Assembly (NCBI GenBank): GCA_903845365.1
Contig: CAIMXI010000253.1
Coordinates: 1 to 33,041 of the forward strand
Source: an uncultured Geobacteraceae bacterium
GTDB taxonomy: Bacteria > Desulfobacterota > Desulfuromonadia > Geobacterales > Pseudopelobacteraceae
DNA: 33,041 nucleotides
Direction: 5' to 3'
The notes under the pieces are model-generated. The model did not search any database, was not told the origin of the DNA, and saw only the letters and a list, made by a program, of their open reading frames with translations. Made by a program: the position numbers and the translations under genes. Positions 1 through 8,601 of the stretch are shown here, piece by piece (within the stretch, counting starts at the first letter, position 1; each line of letters opens with the position of its first letter).

Positions 1-97
1 CAACATAAAAAACAGGCTAATTCAGGCTGTTACGGCATCAGGTTTGGCTTCTACCAACTTGGGGGAGTATACTCTTCATTCGCAAAAAAGTCTATAA

Positions 98-1639
98 CTA
101 TTCGTTATTATTGCAGATAAAGTCATTTCGGCCCGGCACTATATACAAAGCGCCAACCCATTTTTTACCCAGGTATTTGTTGACGGTGTTTCACTTAATA
201 GTGTTGCCAATAATTTTGCTGATATATCTTCAATTCCGGCCCATATCATTGACCGAATCGAAATTATGAAGGGTGCAGCTTCGACCTCCTGGGGTTCCGC
301 CCTGGCCGGCGTGATCAATGTCATTACCAAGTCACCGCTAAAAGAACGTGCCATCAGCGGTTCGGCTACCGTCTCGACAGGCAGTCGATTCACAACAGAT
401 ACCTGGGCCGATCTAAGCGGCACTGTCGGCAAAGTCGGATACTACCTATCTGGAGGCTATCTCGGCTCGGATGGCCTTATTCCCACGATGGAGATACGCT
501 CTCAGCACGTCTATACAAAACTGACATATGACCTGCCTGGCCAAGGTCATTTATGGAGCACACTCTTCTACAACCATGCCAGCATGGGTGACCTTTATGC
601 AGTGCCGATTGACCTTCGTGAGCGTTCTGAAAAAACTAATCTGCTTGCCTCTCTCGGTCTGCGCTACACACTGGCAGAGGGCTTGGAGCTTGAGGTCAGT
701 GCAAGACATTCGGACCTGCCGTCGGATTTTTCCTATTATAATATCAGCGACGGTGGCTCACATAACGGTTGGGCACCTGACAGCTACAAGGATCAGACCA
801 CTGGGGGTAGCGCCAACCTACGGTGGCGAAAAAACAGCAACTTGTTGGCTGCAGGCGTTGACTACAGCCATCAGGAAGCAGAATACGTTGACTATTGGTC
901 GAGAAAGGCAAATCGGTGGGGGGTGTATTTAAACGACACTCTGGCGTTGGGTTCTGTCAGTATCAGCCCGAGTCTACGTTTTGATCGACCACAAACCAGC
1001 GGTGGTCAAGTCAGCTCGGCTCTGGGTATTACCTGGAAGGTAACCGATAAAACTCTTTTACGCGGCTACACGGGTCGTGGCTACAACATCCCCATTCTGA
1101 ATGGCCCCATCGACAATCCTTCCCAAAAGATCTGGACGAACCAGATCGGCATCGAAAGCACAGTCATTCCTTATTTGTGGGTTAAGGGCACCCTGTTTCG
1201 TAACGGAACCTGGGGAGAGACCGTTGATAGGAATCTTGCCCTGGGGAGTGAACTGGAAGTCCGCACCATACCGATCTTTAACACTTCTTTAGGGGCGGCC
1301 TGGACGTATACTGAAACCACTCGAACCAGCGATGACACTTCGGTGCGCCCGGACAGGCCTACCAATACCGTAAAACTGGCTATGCGATATGACGATAAGA
1401 CGTTCCGTGGCACATTAATCGGCAACCACATCAACTGGAATTCCCCAGCAGATTTTAACGGCAAATACAGCGGCTTGATCTGGGATCTGCATCTCGGCGC
1501 TACCCTGCTCAAGCGTGAGAACACTTCTCTAGAACTATTTTTCTCCGGGCGCAACCTTTTCAATGGAAGTTCCTCCTACCGTGACCTGGTACCCACGGTA
1601 GGGCGCTGGTTCGACGGCGGCCTCCGGGTGAACTTCTGA
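98..1639 (+). pseudogene. TonB-dependent outer-membrane receptor, 5' end missing
   Basis: The frame encodes the later part of a TonB receptor plug (FVDGVSLN, then RIEIMKGAASTSWGSALAGV and INVITK) followed by a 22-strand-type beta-barrel that ends in a terminal Phe (GGLRVNF), as expected for outer-membrane insertion. Such receptors import siderophores, cobalamin or other metal complexes using TonB energy. The plug frame is open upstream of the first ATG (266) back to a TAA at 95-97, with no ATG, GTG or TTG between and no ribosome site before 266. A start at 266 would delete the signal peptide, TonB box and half the plug. Bases 1-97 show no plug-like sequence in any frame. The gene therefore looks 5'-disrupted, although the cause may lie outside the window. 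Its stop overlaps the next gene by 1 nt (TGATG), so the two were an operon. Substrate unknown. Confidence 0.7.
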
Positions 1640-2550
1640 TGCGGCGCATGATCCTTCTGATAATCGCCCTGGCGACGCTGCTCCCCTCACTGGCACAGGC
1701 CTACGACGTGCTGATACTCCAGAGCAGTCGTATCGCTGCATACGATGAGGTGCTGCGCGGTTTCAGCAGAGAGAGCGTCTCGCAGCGGGTCATCGTCCTG
1801 GCCGACTACGCCGAGGTTGATGTTGTCCGCATCGTGCGCGAGGATCGCCCCCGGATGATTCTGGCTGTTGGCGATGCCGCCGTGACTGCGAGCCGCCCGG
1901 CGAGGCACCTGCCGGTGGTCTCTGTAATGGCGCTCGGAATCCATAACAAGAAAAATGCCCCGTCAAACCTGGCCGCTATCAGCATGTTTGTTCATCCGGA
2001 GCGGTATGTCAGCATATTTAAAAGTATGAAGACCCGGCGGGTCGGTGTGCTCTACAGTGAGGAAAAAAGTGGCTGGTATCTGCAACTGGCTCGCAAAGCG
2101 GCCAGTAAAGCGGGTCTTGAACTGGTGGTTCGGAAAATCTCCGAGCCTCGCGAAACGATTGAACAGTTGTCAACTCTGGCCGGCAAGGTTGATGCGCTCT
2201 GGATGCTGCCTGATACGACCGCAGTGACCCGTGAGAGTTCCGAGGCATACTTCCGCTTCGGCATGCAGAACTCTGTGCCGGTAATCTCTTTTGCACCAGG
2301 TTATCTGGGGTTGGGGGCGGCGACTGTCCTTGAAATAGATCGGGTTGCCATGGAGAGACAGGCGTTTGCCATGGCGGCGAAGATTCTCAAAATCGGAACT
2401 GAAAATAGTGAAAATAGTGAAAATAGTGAAAATAGTGAAAATAGTGAAAATAGTGAAAATAGTGAAAATAAGAGCTTCCAGTTCCCGCAGAAAGTAGCCC
2501 GCAAGAACAATCCTGCCGTGCATAAAAACCTGGCGATGACGCCTGATTAA
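1639..2550 (+). CDS. ABC-type periplasmic substrate-binding protein (ABC_sub_bind/TrpX-like) with repeat-expanded loop
   Basis: This 303-residue protein starts with a signal peptide (about residues 1-21, cut near AQA-YD). The rest resembles the two-lobed ABC_sub_bind family: a first lobe with MILAVGDAAV, a hinge, and a second lobe with RRVGVLYSEE and DALWMLPDTTAV. Family members bind small ligands for ABC import or for sensing. No permease or ATPase is nearby. It overlaps the receptor stop by 1 nt, so translation is probably coupled. Near the C-terminus, after AAKILKIG, seven Glu-Asn-Ser units appear, encoded by a perfect 9-bp repeat. After them the sequence resumes like the family's C-terminal end (FPQKVARKNNPAV). 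The repeat thus expands a surface loop and does not replace the tail. With its receptor partner broken, its current role is uncertain. Confidence 0.75.
   Translation: MRRMILLIIALATLLPSLAQAYDVLILQSSRIAAYDEVLRGFSRESVSQRVIVLADYAEVDVVRIVREDRPRMILAVGDAAVTASRPARHLPVVSVMALGIHNKKNAPSNLAAISMFVHPERYVSIFKSMKTRRVGVLYSEEKSGWYLQLARKAASKAGLELVVRKISEPRETIEQLSTLAGKVDALWMLPDTTAVTRESSEAYFRFGMQNSVPVISFAPGYLGLGAATVLEIDRVAMERQAFAMAAKILKIGTENSENSENSENSENSENSENSENKSFQFPQKVARKNNPAVHKNLAMTPD
2401..2470 (+). repeat. 9-bp tandem repeat (GAAAATAGT x7 plus partial) inside a coding region
   Basis: Seven perfect copies of GAAAATAGT run from 2401 to 2463, followed by a 7-nt partial copy. Each unit adds Glu-Asn-Ser to the binding protein. 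Because the unit is a multiple of three, copy-number change by slippage would alter loop length without a frameshift. Confidence 0.97.
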
Positions 2551-2567
2551 CCCCAAAAAGCATTTGA

Positions 2568-2816
2568 AACACGGAGCAACGGAGCAACGGAGTAAAAACA
2601 AAAAAGAATCTTCTTGAAAAAACCTTTTTGAGACTCACCTTTATGATGAATGCAGCTTCTCGTGTAAGATAATGATTTCTCCGTTGCTCCGTGTTATTCT
2701 AACTGCCGTTTCTAGGTTTATGGTTCACCACAAAGGTATTTTTGTTTTAGACCTTAAGCCTCTGATTTCTCAGTGTTCTCCGTCTCTCCGTGTTATTGAA
2801 CTGCCGATTGTAGGTT
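2568..2816. repeat. Intergenic dispersed-repeat cluster (ACGGAGCAACGGAG type)
   Basis: This 270-base gap has no convincing gene. It holds a perfect 17-bp inverted repeat (AACACGGAGCAACGGAG at 2568-2584 and its complement at 2679-2695). It also holds an imperfect direct repeat of about 40 bp (2678-2718 and 2777-2816), both copies containing CTCCGTGTTATT and then AACTGCCG. Between the copies is a stretch with GGTTCACCACAAAGGT. Such degenerate tracts look like non-coding dispersed repeats and not like terminators. Confidence 0.75.
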
Positions 2817-2819
2817 AAC

Positions 2820-3242
2820 CTATCGGATCGCCTCGATAGTCAGCAGAACCGTCCGCTCCAGTTCCGGCAGCAGCCCACGCACAGATACCAGATCATCCTC
2901 TTTTGCTGCGGTTTCAACTCTGGCGGCAATATCACGGAGAGTACCGGTGCTGATATTGGCTGCCATACCTTTAATCTTATGGGCAAGGCAGCGGATGGCT
3001 TTTGCGTCGTTTCCCAGGCAGAGTTTACCTAGCGCTTCAAGCTCTTTGGGCAACTCCGCCCTCGTTTCATCAAGAATCAGCCGCACAAAATCCCGATCGT
3101 CATCCATCCGGCTCAGCATGTCAGCCTCATCAAACAGCGGGTGAGCGTCCGGCGGCGAGGCCGTCATATTATTGGCGTTGGCGGTCATCACAATGGATTC
3201 CGTCTTCAGTGACTTTGTATCTGCCGAAATATCTTTCATCAT
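2820..3242 (-). CDS. Histidine phosphotransfer (Hpt) protein
   Basis: This 140-residue protein is a single Hpt four-helix domain. The phosphoacceptor is His88 in AHKIKGMAANI, within the usual H-x-x-K-G pattern. It should relay phosphate between receiver domains of a hybrid kinase and a response regulator. Its ATG overlaps the stop of the upstream hybrid kinase in an ATGA junction, implying coupled translation and partnership with that kinase. Residues 1-35 precede the fold and contain SIVMTANA, which copies the end of the kinase's second receiver domain (IIAMTANA) at DNA level too. No output regulator is adjacent, so the final target is unknown. Confidence 0.88.
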   Translation of the reverse strand: MMKDISADTKSLKTESIVMTANANNMTASPPDAHPLFDEADMLSRMDDDRDFVRLILDETRAELPKELEALGKLCLGNDAKAIRCLAHKIKGMAANISTGTLRDIAARVETAAKEDDLVSVRGLLPELERTVLLTIEAIR

Positions 3243-3374
3243 TCCTCTCTACCCCACTTCTCCAGAATTGCCGCCAGTTCAGGCTTCTTCACCGGTTTGG
3301 CGAGATAATCGTCCATGCCGACTTCAAGACAATGCTCACGGTCACCCTGCATGGCGTTGGCGGTCATCGCAATG
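3173..3374. repeat. Short direct repeat shared by the Hpt leader and the kinase receiver domain
   Basis: Bases 3173-3195 and 3352-3374 match at 22 of 23 positions. Both encode, in the same reading phase on the minus strand, an MTANA motif: the first in the Hpt leader, the second in the last receiver domain of the kinase. Confidence 0.85.
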
Positions 3375-6013
3375 ATCGTAACCTTGTGGTTCCGTACCTT
3401 CGACTCCGGATTCCGAATTACGGCTGTCGCCTCATAACCGTCCATATCCGGCATCATGCAGTCCATTAAAACAACGTCGTAATCGATCAGTTCAAGCGCT
3501 CGGACAGCCTCAAGTCCATTTGCAACGACATCGGCCTTGTAGCCCAGTTTGCCAAGGACGCTCAGTGCAACCTTCTGGTTAATGAGGTTATCTTCTGCCA
3601 GCAAAATGCGTATGCCGCGATTGGCTACCTCTGCTACGGTGTGCCGGGTGATGAGAGGAACCGGAACCTCGGGGTCTCGCCTCCTGTCAAGCGCAAGAGC
3701 GATACAGCCATAGAGTTGCGACTGCCTGACAGGTTTTGGCAGATAGCCGACAAAACCGATCTTCTCCAGCGCCGCAGCATCGCCACGCTGACAGAGCGAA
3801 GTCACCATAATCAGCAGTGTTGATTGCAACAGCGGATCCGCCTTGATCTGACGACCTAGTTCACTGCCACCCATGCCAGGCATTTCCTGATCCAGCAGGG
3901 CGACCCGGAAGGGGTTGTTCTCCGCTGCCGCAACACGAAGATGCTGCAACGCAGTCACACCATCGTAAGCAAGCTCATAATCGCAGCCCCAATGGCTCAG
4001 CAGGACGGCCAGCAACTTCCGGTTGGTTGCGCTGTCGTCAACCACCAGAACCCGTGTGCCTTTAATGTCGGCGTGCAGTTGCGGCGCATTGTGCTGCAGC
4101 TCCGCAAGCGCCTGCTTTGTAAACTTTGCGGTAAACCAGAAGGTGGAACCTTTGCCCTCCTCGCTCTCAATGCCTATTTCGCCACCCATCAGTTCCGACA
4201 ACTGCTTGCAGATCGCCAGCCCGAGTCCGGTGCCACCATACTTTCTCGTAGTAGAACCGTCCGCCTGGGTGAATGGCTCAAAAACTGCGGCAAGCCTGGA
4301 TTGTGGAATGCCTATGCCGGTGTCGCGCACAGAAAAACGGATGGTGACGGTTTCGCCCTGTTCCGATTCAAGCGCAGCTCCAATGACGACTTCACCCTCG
4401 TGAGTAAATTTAACGGCATTGCCGGCCAGATTGGTGATGATCTGACGCAGTCGCCCCGGATCGCCCTTCAGATATACCGGAACGGCGGGATCAATATGGC
4501 AAACCAGGTCAAGGCCGGCATCATGGGCGCGGAACGTCAACATTTCGGTCGTATCTTCCATGGTTGTGCGGAGATCAAAATCAATAATCTCCATATCCAG
4601 CCTGCCCGCTTCAATTTTGGAGAAATCGAGAATGTCGTTTATGAGGCTCAGCAGGTTCTCGCCGCTCCTGTTGACAACCTCGGCATAACCTCGCTGTTCC
4701 TCGGTCAGTTCGGTTTCCAGCAACAGTCCGGACATCCCTATCACGCCGTTCATCGGGGTGCGGATTTCGTGGCTCATGGTAGCCAGAAACCGACTTTTCG
4801 CCAGGGTGGCAGCTTCTGCTCTATCCCTGGCAGCGGCGAGCTCCGCCAGCATTTTTTTCTTTTCGGTGATGTTTTCCTTGACAGCCAGAAAGTGGGTTAT
4901 GGCTCCTGTTTCATCAAGCATCGCCGAAATTACGGCACGTTCCCAGAACGTGGTGCCATTTTTACTCTTATTGACAAATTCCCCTTCCCATGTACGCCCC
5001 TCCGAAATGGTACTCCATAAATCGGTAAATACTTCAGGTGACGTTTGATCTGTTTTCAGCAGTCTTGGGTTCTCTCCGATGGCTTCTTCGGCGCTGTAGC
5101 CGGTAAGGGTGGTGAAATGAGGGTTGACGAATTCAATTATGCCGTGAGGATCGGTAATAACGATGGTAACCGGGCACTGATCTATCGCTCGCTCCAGCAT
5201 GCGCCGTGTCTCTTCAGCCCGCTTGCGCCAGGTTATGTCGGAAAAGGTTACGACAGCACCACTAAAAATACCGTTTTCAATTATCGGGTATGACGAGAAC
5301 TCAGTGGCGAAAGAGCTGCCGTCTTTGCGCCAGAGCAGTTCGTTGTCTACATGGCAACCGATTCCGGCAGCGTTTGCCCGACAGATTGGGCACTCCTCGG
5401 CAGGATACAGTGAACCATCGCTGCGGCTGTGATGAATATAACTGTGAGAGACTTTGCCGATAATTTCCCCGCTCTCGTAGCCAAGGATAGCAAGGCCGGC
5501 TCTGTTTATATATGTAAAGCGACCGTATGCATCAGTACCATAGATCCCCTGATCAGTGGTCTGGAGCAAAAGTTCGTTTCGGGCTTCCGCCGCCCTGGAG
5601 GCTTCTATGGCTAGATCGCGCTCCAGCTCACGTTTCCGCATCTTATCCAGCAGCATATTGAACGAAGCCGACAGCAGACCAAGTTCATCACTGCGGCTTT
5701 CATCAAGTCGCTTCATTTGTTCTGTACCGGATTGCGCCAGAGCGGTAATCTGATCGGTAATGGCAGTCAGAGGCTTGTTGATGCTGGTGCCAAGCCTCCA
5801 GGCAAGCGCAACGGTGGCCAGCAAAGCAGCAATGATTGCTGGCAGAAAATAGTATCCAAAGACTTTGATCGGCTGATGCGCTGCGGTAACGGAGTCGTTG
5901 ATGGCCAAATGATCGAAATATGTGTATATCCATAGCGCAATGGTAACGAGCAGAACTGTAATAAACAGACTGACGACAAGAACCAGTTTATGTCTGACGC
6001 TGTTGAATTTCAT
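3239..6013 (-). CDS. Membrane hybrid sensor histidine kinase (2 TM, PAS-PAS, HisKA, HATPase, REC-REC)
   Basis: 924 residues. Two transmembrane helices (about 9-32 and 53-72) enclose only about 20 periplasmic residues, so sensing is probably intramembrane or cytoplasmic. A HAMP-like linker follows (74-130), then PAS1 (about 148-262, with Cys208, Cys211, Cys220), PAS2 (about 272-384), HisKA with His415 in [10 protein letters not shown], HATPase ([21 protein letters not shown]), REC1 (Asp708, Lys760) and REC2 (Asp851, Lys907). It should autophosphorylate at His415, pass phosphate to the receivers, then to the adjacent Hpt proteins. GGGAG lies about 12 nt before the ATG. It sits between two Hpt genes, 30 nt after one and overlapping the other by 4 nt. 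The signal is not identifiable. Confidence 0.93.
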   Translation of the reverse strand: MKFNSVRHKLVLVVSLFITVLLVTIALWIYTYFDHLAINDSVTAAHQPIKVFGYYFLPAIIAALLATVALAWRLGTSINKPLTAITDQITALAQSGTEQMKRLDESRSDELGLLSASFNMLLDKMRKRELERDLAIEASRAAEARNELLLQTTDQGIYGTDAYGRFTYINRAGLAILGYESGEIIGKVSHSYIHHSRSDGSLYPAEECPICRANAAGIGCHVDNELLWRKDGSSFATEFSSYPIIENGIFSGAVVTFSDITWRKRAEETRRMLERAIDQCPVTIVITDPHGIIEFVNPHFTTLTGYSAEEAIGENPRLLKTDQTSPEVFTDLWSTISEGRTWEGEFVNKSKNGTTFWERAVISAMLDETGAITHFLAVKENITEKKKMLAELAAARDRAEAATLAKSRFLATMSHEIRTPMNGVIGMSGLLLETELTEEQRGYAEVVNRSGENLLSLINDILDFSKIEAGRLDMEIIDFDLRTTMEDTTEMLTFRAHDAGLDLVCHIDPAVPVYLKGDPGRLRQIITNLAGNAVKFTHEGEVVIGAALESEQGETVTIRFSVRDTGIGIPQSRLAAVFEPFTQADGSTTRKYGGTGLGLAICKQLSELMGGEIGIESEEGKGSTFWFTAKFTKQALAELQHNAPQLHADIKGTRVLVVDDSATNRKLLAVLLSHWGCDYELAYDGVTALQHLRVAAAENNPFRVALLDQEMPGMGGSELGRQIKADPLLQSTLLIMVTSLCQRGDAAALEKIGFVGYLPKPVRQSQLYGCIALALDRRRDPEVPVPLITRHTVAEVANRGIRILLAEDNLINQKVALSVLGKLGYKADVVANGLEAVRALELIDYDVVLMDCMMPDMDGYEATAVIRNPESKVRNHKVTIIAMTANAMQGDREHCLEVGMDDYLAKPVKKPELAAILEKWGREE

Positions 6014-6043
6014 GCTGTTGTAGCTCCCTTTGACGACGGAACC

Positions 6044-6427
6044 CTACCGTTCCGCTGCAAGCCGCTCCAGTGCAGTTTGGTCAAGCTGTTCCAGCGCCTC
6101 TTTTAGTGCTGCCGTCTCAGCCTTTACCAGCGGTGCCCAGACCTCGCACTCCGGCTTTTTCCCCTCGCGGCACATTTCCTGAATAAGGTTGGCAATGTCC
6201 GCCAGGCGCATGCCGCCGATGCTGGCGACGAGACCTTTCAAGCCATGAGCGCAGACTTTTATGTCGGTTAGATCATCGCCCGACAGTTTTTCGGCAAGCT
6301 CGAAGCCAACATCGGCACTATCCGCCAGATACATATCAATCACATCACGGTAGGTATCCAGATCGTAATCAAGATCTTCAAGGAGAGGCCGTGGATCAAA
6401 TACGGGTAATTCTGGTGACTCTGACAT
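6044..6427 (-). CDS. Histidine phosphotransfer (Hpt) protein
   Basis: This protein is a single Hpt domain with His61 in AHGLKGLVASIGG. The start at 6427 (MSESPELPVF, 127 residues) is preferred because GGAGGT sits 4-5 nt upstream at 6432-6437. A longer frame reaches 6493, but its extra 22 residues have no ribosome site and no Hpt similarity. It is first in the minus-strand set Hpt - hybrid kinase - Hpt, 30 nt before the kinase. Two separate Hpt proteins beside one two-receiver kinase suggest a branched or reversible phosphorelay, which is inference. Confidence 0.88.
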   Translation of the reverse strand: MSESPELPVFDPRPLLEDLDYDLDTYRDVIDMYLADSADVGFELAEKLSGDDLTDIKVCAHGLKGLVASIGGMRLADIANLIQEMCREGKKPECEVWAPLVKAETAALKEALEQLDQTALERLAAER

Positions 6428-6495
6428 ATTTACCTCCGGTTTGGTTCTTACTGTATTTAAGTCCGAATCCAATATTTTTATCATCACTACCATAA

Positions 6496-6669
6496 ACTGC
6501 CCCGGTTAGTCAAAAGAAGACAGGCTTCGCCGGTTTCTCTGCAAAAACAGTAGCCACGAACCTAACTAAGAAATCCAAGATACTCAAACATCTGGTCGAC
6601 ACAAAAAAGATTAAGATTGTATCAGCAAAGTATGATCTGGATGACGGCATGGTGACATTATTCAAGTAG
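6496..6669 (+). pseudogene. 3' remnant of a beta-class carbonic anhydrase
   Basis: An open stretch with no start codon ends at TAG 6667-6669. Its last 40 or so codons read NLTKKSKILKHLVDTKKIKI then VSAKYDLDDGMVTLF. This matches the usual end of beta-carbonic anhydrases (a helix of type L-x-x-S-x-I-L, then G-x-I-K-I-V-G-A-x-Y-D-L-x-T-G-x-V). The zinc-binding Cys/His region is absent, as only about 55 residues remain. It lies between the Hpt gene and mutL, pointing toward the mutL 3' end. The identity rests on motif memory, not a search. Confidence 0.5.
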
Positions 6670-6714
6670 AGGGAATCTGCTATCAGCCTGTAAATGTTTT
6701 TTGTGTTTTACACG

Positions 6715-8526
6715 TCAAGTCCGCTTAAAAATCTTCTGCAGCTCGGCCAGAGTCACAACATGCGAGACTGGGCGGCCATGTGGACAACTGGCGGCAAAAT
6801 CAGTTTGATCCATCTGCTGTAGTAGCTCCTTGATTTGCCGGTTATCAAGCAGATGAGCACCGCGAATTACAGAGTGGCAGGCAATACGGGAGAGGAGGCT
6901 GTCCAGCGCTTCAGTGAACGCGGCACTGGTTCCGAAACTTATCAGGTCGGCTAGGATATCCCGGATCAGAAGCAGCGGATTTTTTCGGGCAACGATGCGT
7001 GGAGCTGCTGAAACCATGACCGTGGTACCGCCAAACGGTTCAAGTTCAAAGCCGATGCCTGCCAGATCGGCATTGAACTTGACAGCCACAGCCACCTCGC
7101 TGAACGACAGCTCTACCGTTTCCGGAAACAACAGACGTTGTGACTCAATATTGCCGGCCTGGCACTGTTGTTTCAAGCGCTGGTAGGCAACCCGCTCGCT
7201 GGCGGCGTGCTGGTCAATAATCACCAATTCCGAATCAGCCTGACAGAGTATATATTCGCTGTGAAACTGTCCGATAACGGCAAGTGAGGAAAAATAGCCT
7301 GTAGATTGAGGTTGTGGCGCTTCCGTCTGAAAGTGAGCGACCGGCTCGCACAAGCTCGGCCTTGAACTGCTCGTTACAGCGGCGACCTCTCCCTTGACCG
7401 GAGATTGCTCCGGAAATGATCGTTCGCGTGGCGGCATTGCCAGTGTAGCTTGCGCTGCTGCCGCAATCCGCTCACGATATGCCTGCCCTGTTGTTTCCTT
7501 TGTAACAGTGATCGTTGCGGACGGAGAAGGGAGCCATGGTGACCGGCTCAACACATCCTCTATCGCTTTCTGCAGTGCATCATGCACCACGGATTGCCGC
7601 CTGAAGCGGACTTCGTGCTTGGTCGGGTGGACATTTACATCCACCTCCCCCGGTGGAAGTTCGATAAAGAGTGCAACGACCGGATATCGCCCCCGGTCAA
7701 TAACGCTCCGGTATGCCTGCATAACGGCGTGCTGAACAACTTTGTCGCGAATGAAGCGGCCATTAATATAGGTATATATTGACTCCGTTCCTGAGCGTAC
7801 CAATGACGGAGCGGAAATGAAGCCTGAAATCGTCGCACACTCACCTCCCCCCGCAATCGGGTACAGATGCTGTACACTCTCCCTGCCGACAACCTGGGAC
7901 AGACGACGCTTAAGATCGCTCTGCTGAAGCCGCAGCAGCTCACGATCATCACTCGTGCAGGTGAAGGCGACATCAGGGCGCGACACCGCCATTCTGGCAA
8001 CAACATCACCAACGTGTCCCGCTTCGGTTTCGGCACTCTTCAAAAACTTGAGACGGGCCGGAAGATTAAAAAAGATCTGTTCAACAGAGATAACGGTTCC
8101 TGTCGGCATACCACAGGCTCGAACATCACGCACCTTGCCACCTTCAATGATAATCTCGGTACCTTCCGGAGAGCCGGTTTCGCGGGTTGCAAGCGAAAAA
8201 CGGGAAACCGAGGCGATCGAAGGAAGCGCTTCACCGCGAAAACCTAGTGTCGTAATATTCTCTAAATCACTGTCCACACTGATTTTACTGGTGGCGTGAC
8301 GCTCAAACGAAAGAAGCGCATCTTCGCGCGACATGCCGTGGCCATTATCGGTAACGCATATTTTCCGTCTGCCTCCAGCGGTAATTGCTATGGAAACCTC
8401 AGTTGCGCCGGCATCAAGAGAATTTTCGATTAACTCCTTTATTACCGACGCCGGGCGCTCTACTACTTCACCTGCAGCAATCTTGTTGGTGAGGGCTTCC
8501 GGCAGAATTGAAATACGTTTGGACAT
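6715..8526 (-). CDS. mutL: DNA mismatch repair protein MutL
   Basis: 603 residues, normal length. The N-terminal GHKL ATPase shows the MutL motifs: ELIENSLDAG (about 31-40), DNGHGM (60-65), TLGFRGEAL (93-101) and FFNLPARLKF. A variable linker (about 330-410) leads to the C-terminal dimerisation/nuclease domain with DQHAASE (438-444), ACHSVIRGAHL and CPHGRP (581-586). MutL couples MutS mismatch recognition to strand incision. The metal-site motif DQHA-x2-E-x4-E has Gln449 at its last position; the core Asp438, His440, Glu444, Cys581 and His583 are kept, so nuclease activity is likely. GGAG lies 5 nt before the ATG. It is last in the tamA-to-mutL string, 75 nt after the zinc ribbon gene, with a terminator-like stem between. 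Confidence 0.97.
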   Translation of the reverse strand: MSKRISILPEALTNKIAAGEVVERPASVIKELIENSLDAGATEVSIAITAGGRRKICVTDNGHGMSREDALLSFERHATSKISVDSDLENITTLGFRGEALPSIASVSRFSLATRETGSPEGTEIIIEGGKVRDVRACGMPTGTVISVEQIFFNLPARLKFLKSAETEAGHVGDVVARMAVSRPDVAFTCTSDDRELLRLQQSDLKRRLSQVVGRESVQHLYPIAGGGECATISGFISAPSLVRSGTESIYTYINGRFIRDKVVQHAVMQAYRSVIDRGRYPVVALFIELPPGEVDVNVHPTKHEVRFRRQSVVHDALQKAIEDVLSRSPWLPSPSATITVTKETTGQAYRERIAAAAQATLAMPPRERSFPEQSPVKGEVAAVTSSSRPSLCEPVAHFQTEAPQPQSTGYFSSLAVIGQFHSEYILCQADSELVIIDQHAASERVAYQRLKQQCQAGNIESQRLLFPETVELSFSEVAVAVKFNADLAGIGFELEPFGGTTVMVSAAPRIVARKNPLLLIRDILADLISFGTSAAFTEALDSLLSRIACHSVIRGAHLLDNRQIKELLQQMDQTDFAASCPHGRPVSHVVTLAELQKIFKRT

Positions 8527-8546
8527 GAGAGCTCCGGCTCTGTACG

Positions 8547-8572
8547 AAAAAAGAGCGGGAATTCCGCTCTTT
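8547..8572 (-). terminator. Terminator-like hairpin upstream of mutL
   Basis: The arms AAAGAGCGG/CCGCTCTTT (8550-8558 and 8564-8572) enclose a 5-nt loop. Read on the minus strand the stem is followed by a run of T, as in an intrinsic terminator for the zinc ribbon gene. It ends only about 20 nt before mutL, so it probably attenuates and does not separate the genes. Confidence 0.6.
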
Positions 8573-8601
8573 CTCTCTTTAAATAAAGTAGTTGAGGCAA
8601 G

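Noticed and set aside
2401..2470. Possible CRISPR-like array from the regular repeats
   Set aside because: Units are 9 bp with no spacers and are read in frame within a protein; this is a tandem coding repeat.
3941..5020. A 359-codon open frame on the plus strand opposite the hybrid kinase
   Set aside because: It is antisense to a clear kinase with conserved motifs, shows no recognisable domain, and has low-quality composition typical of a shadow frame.
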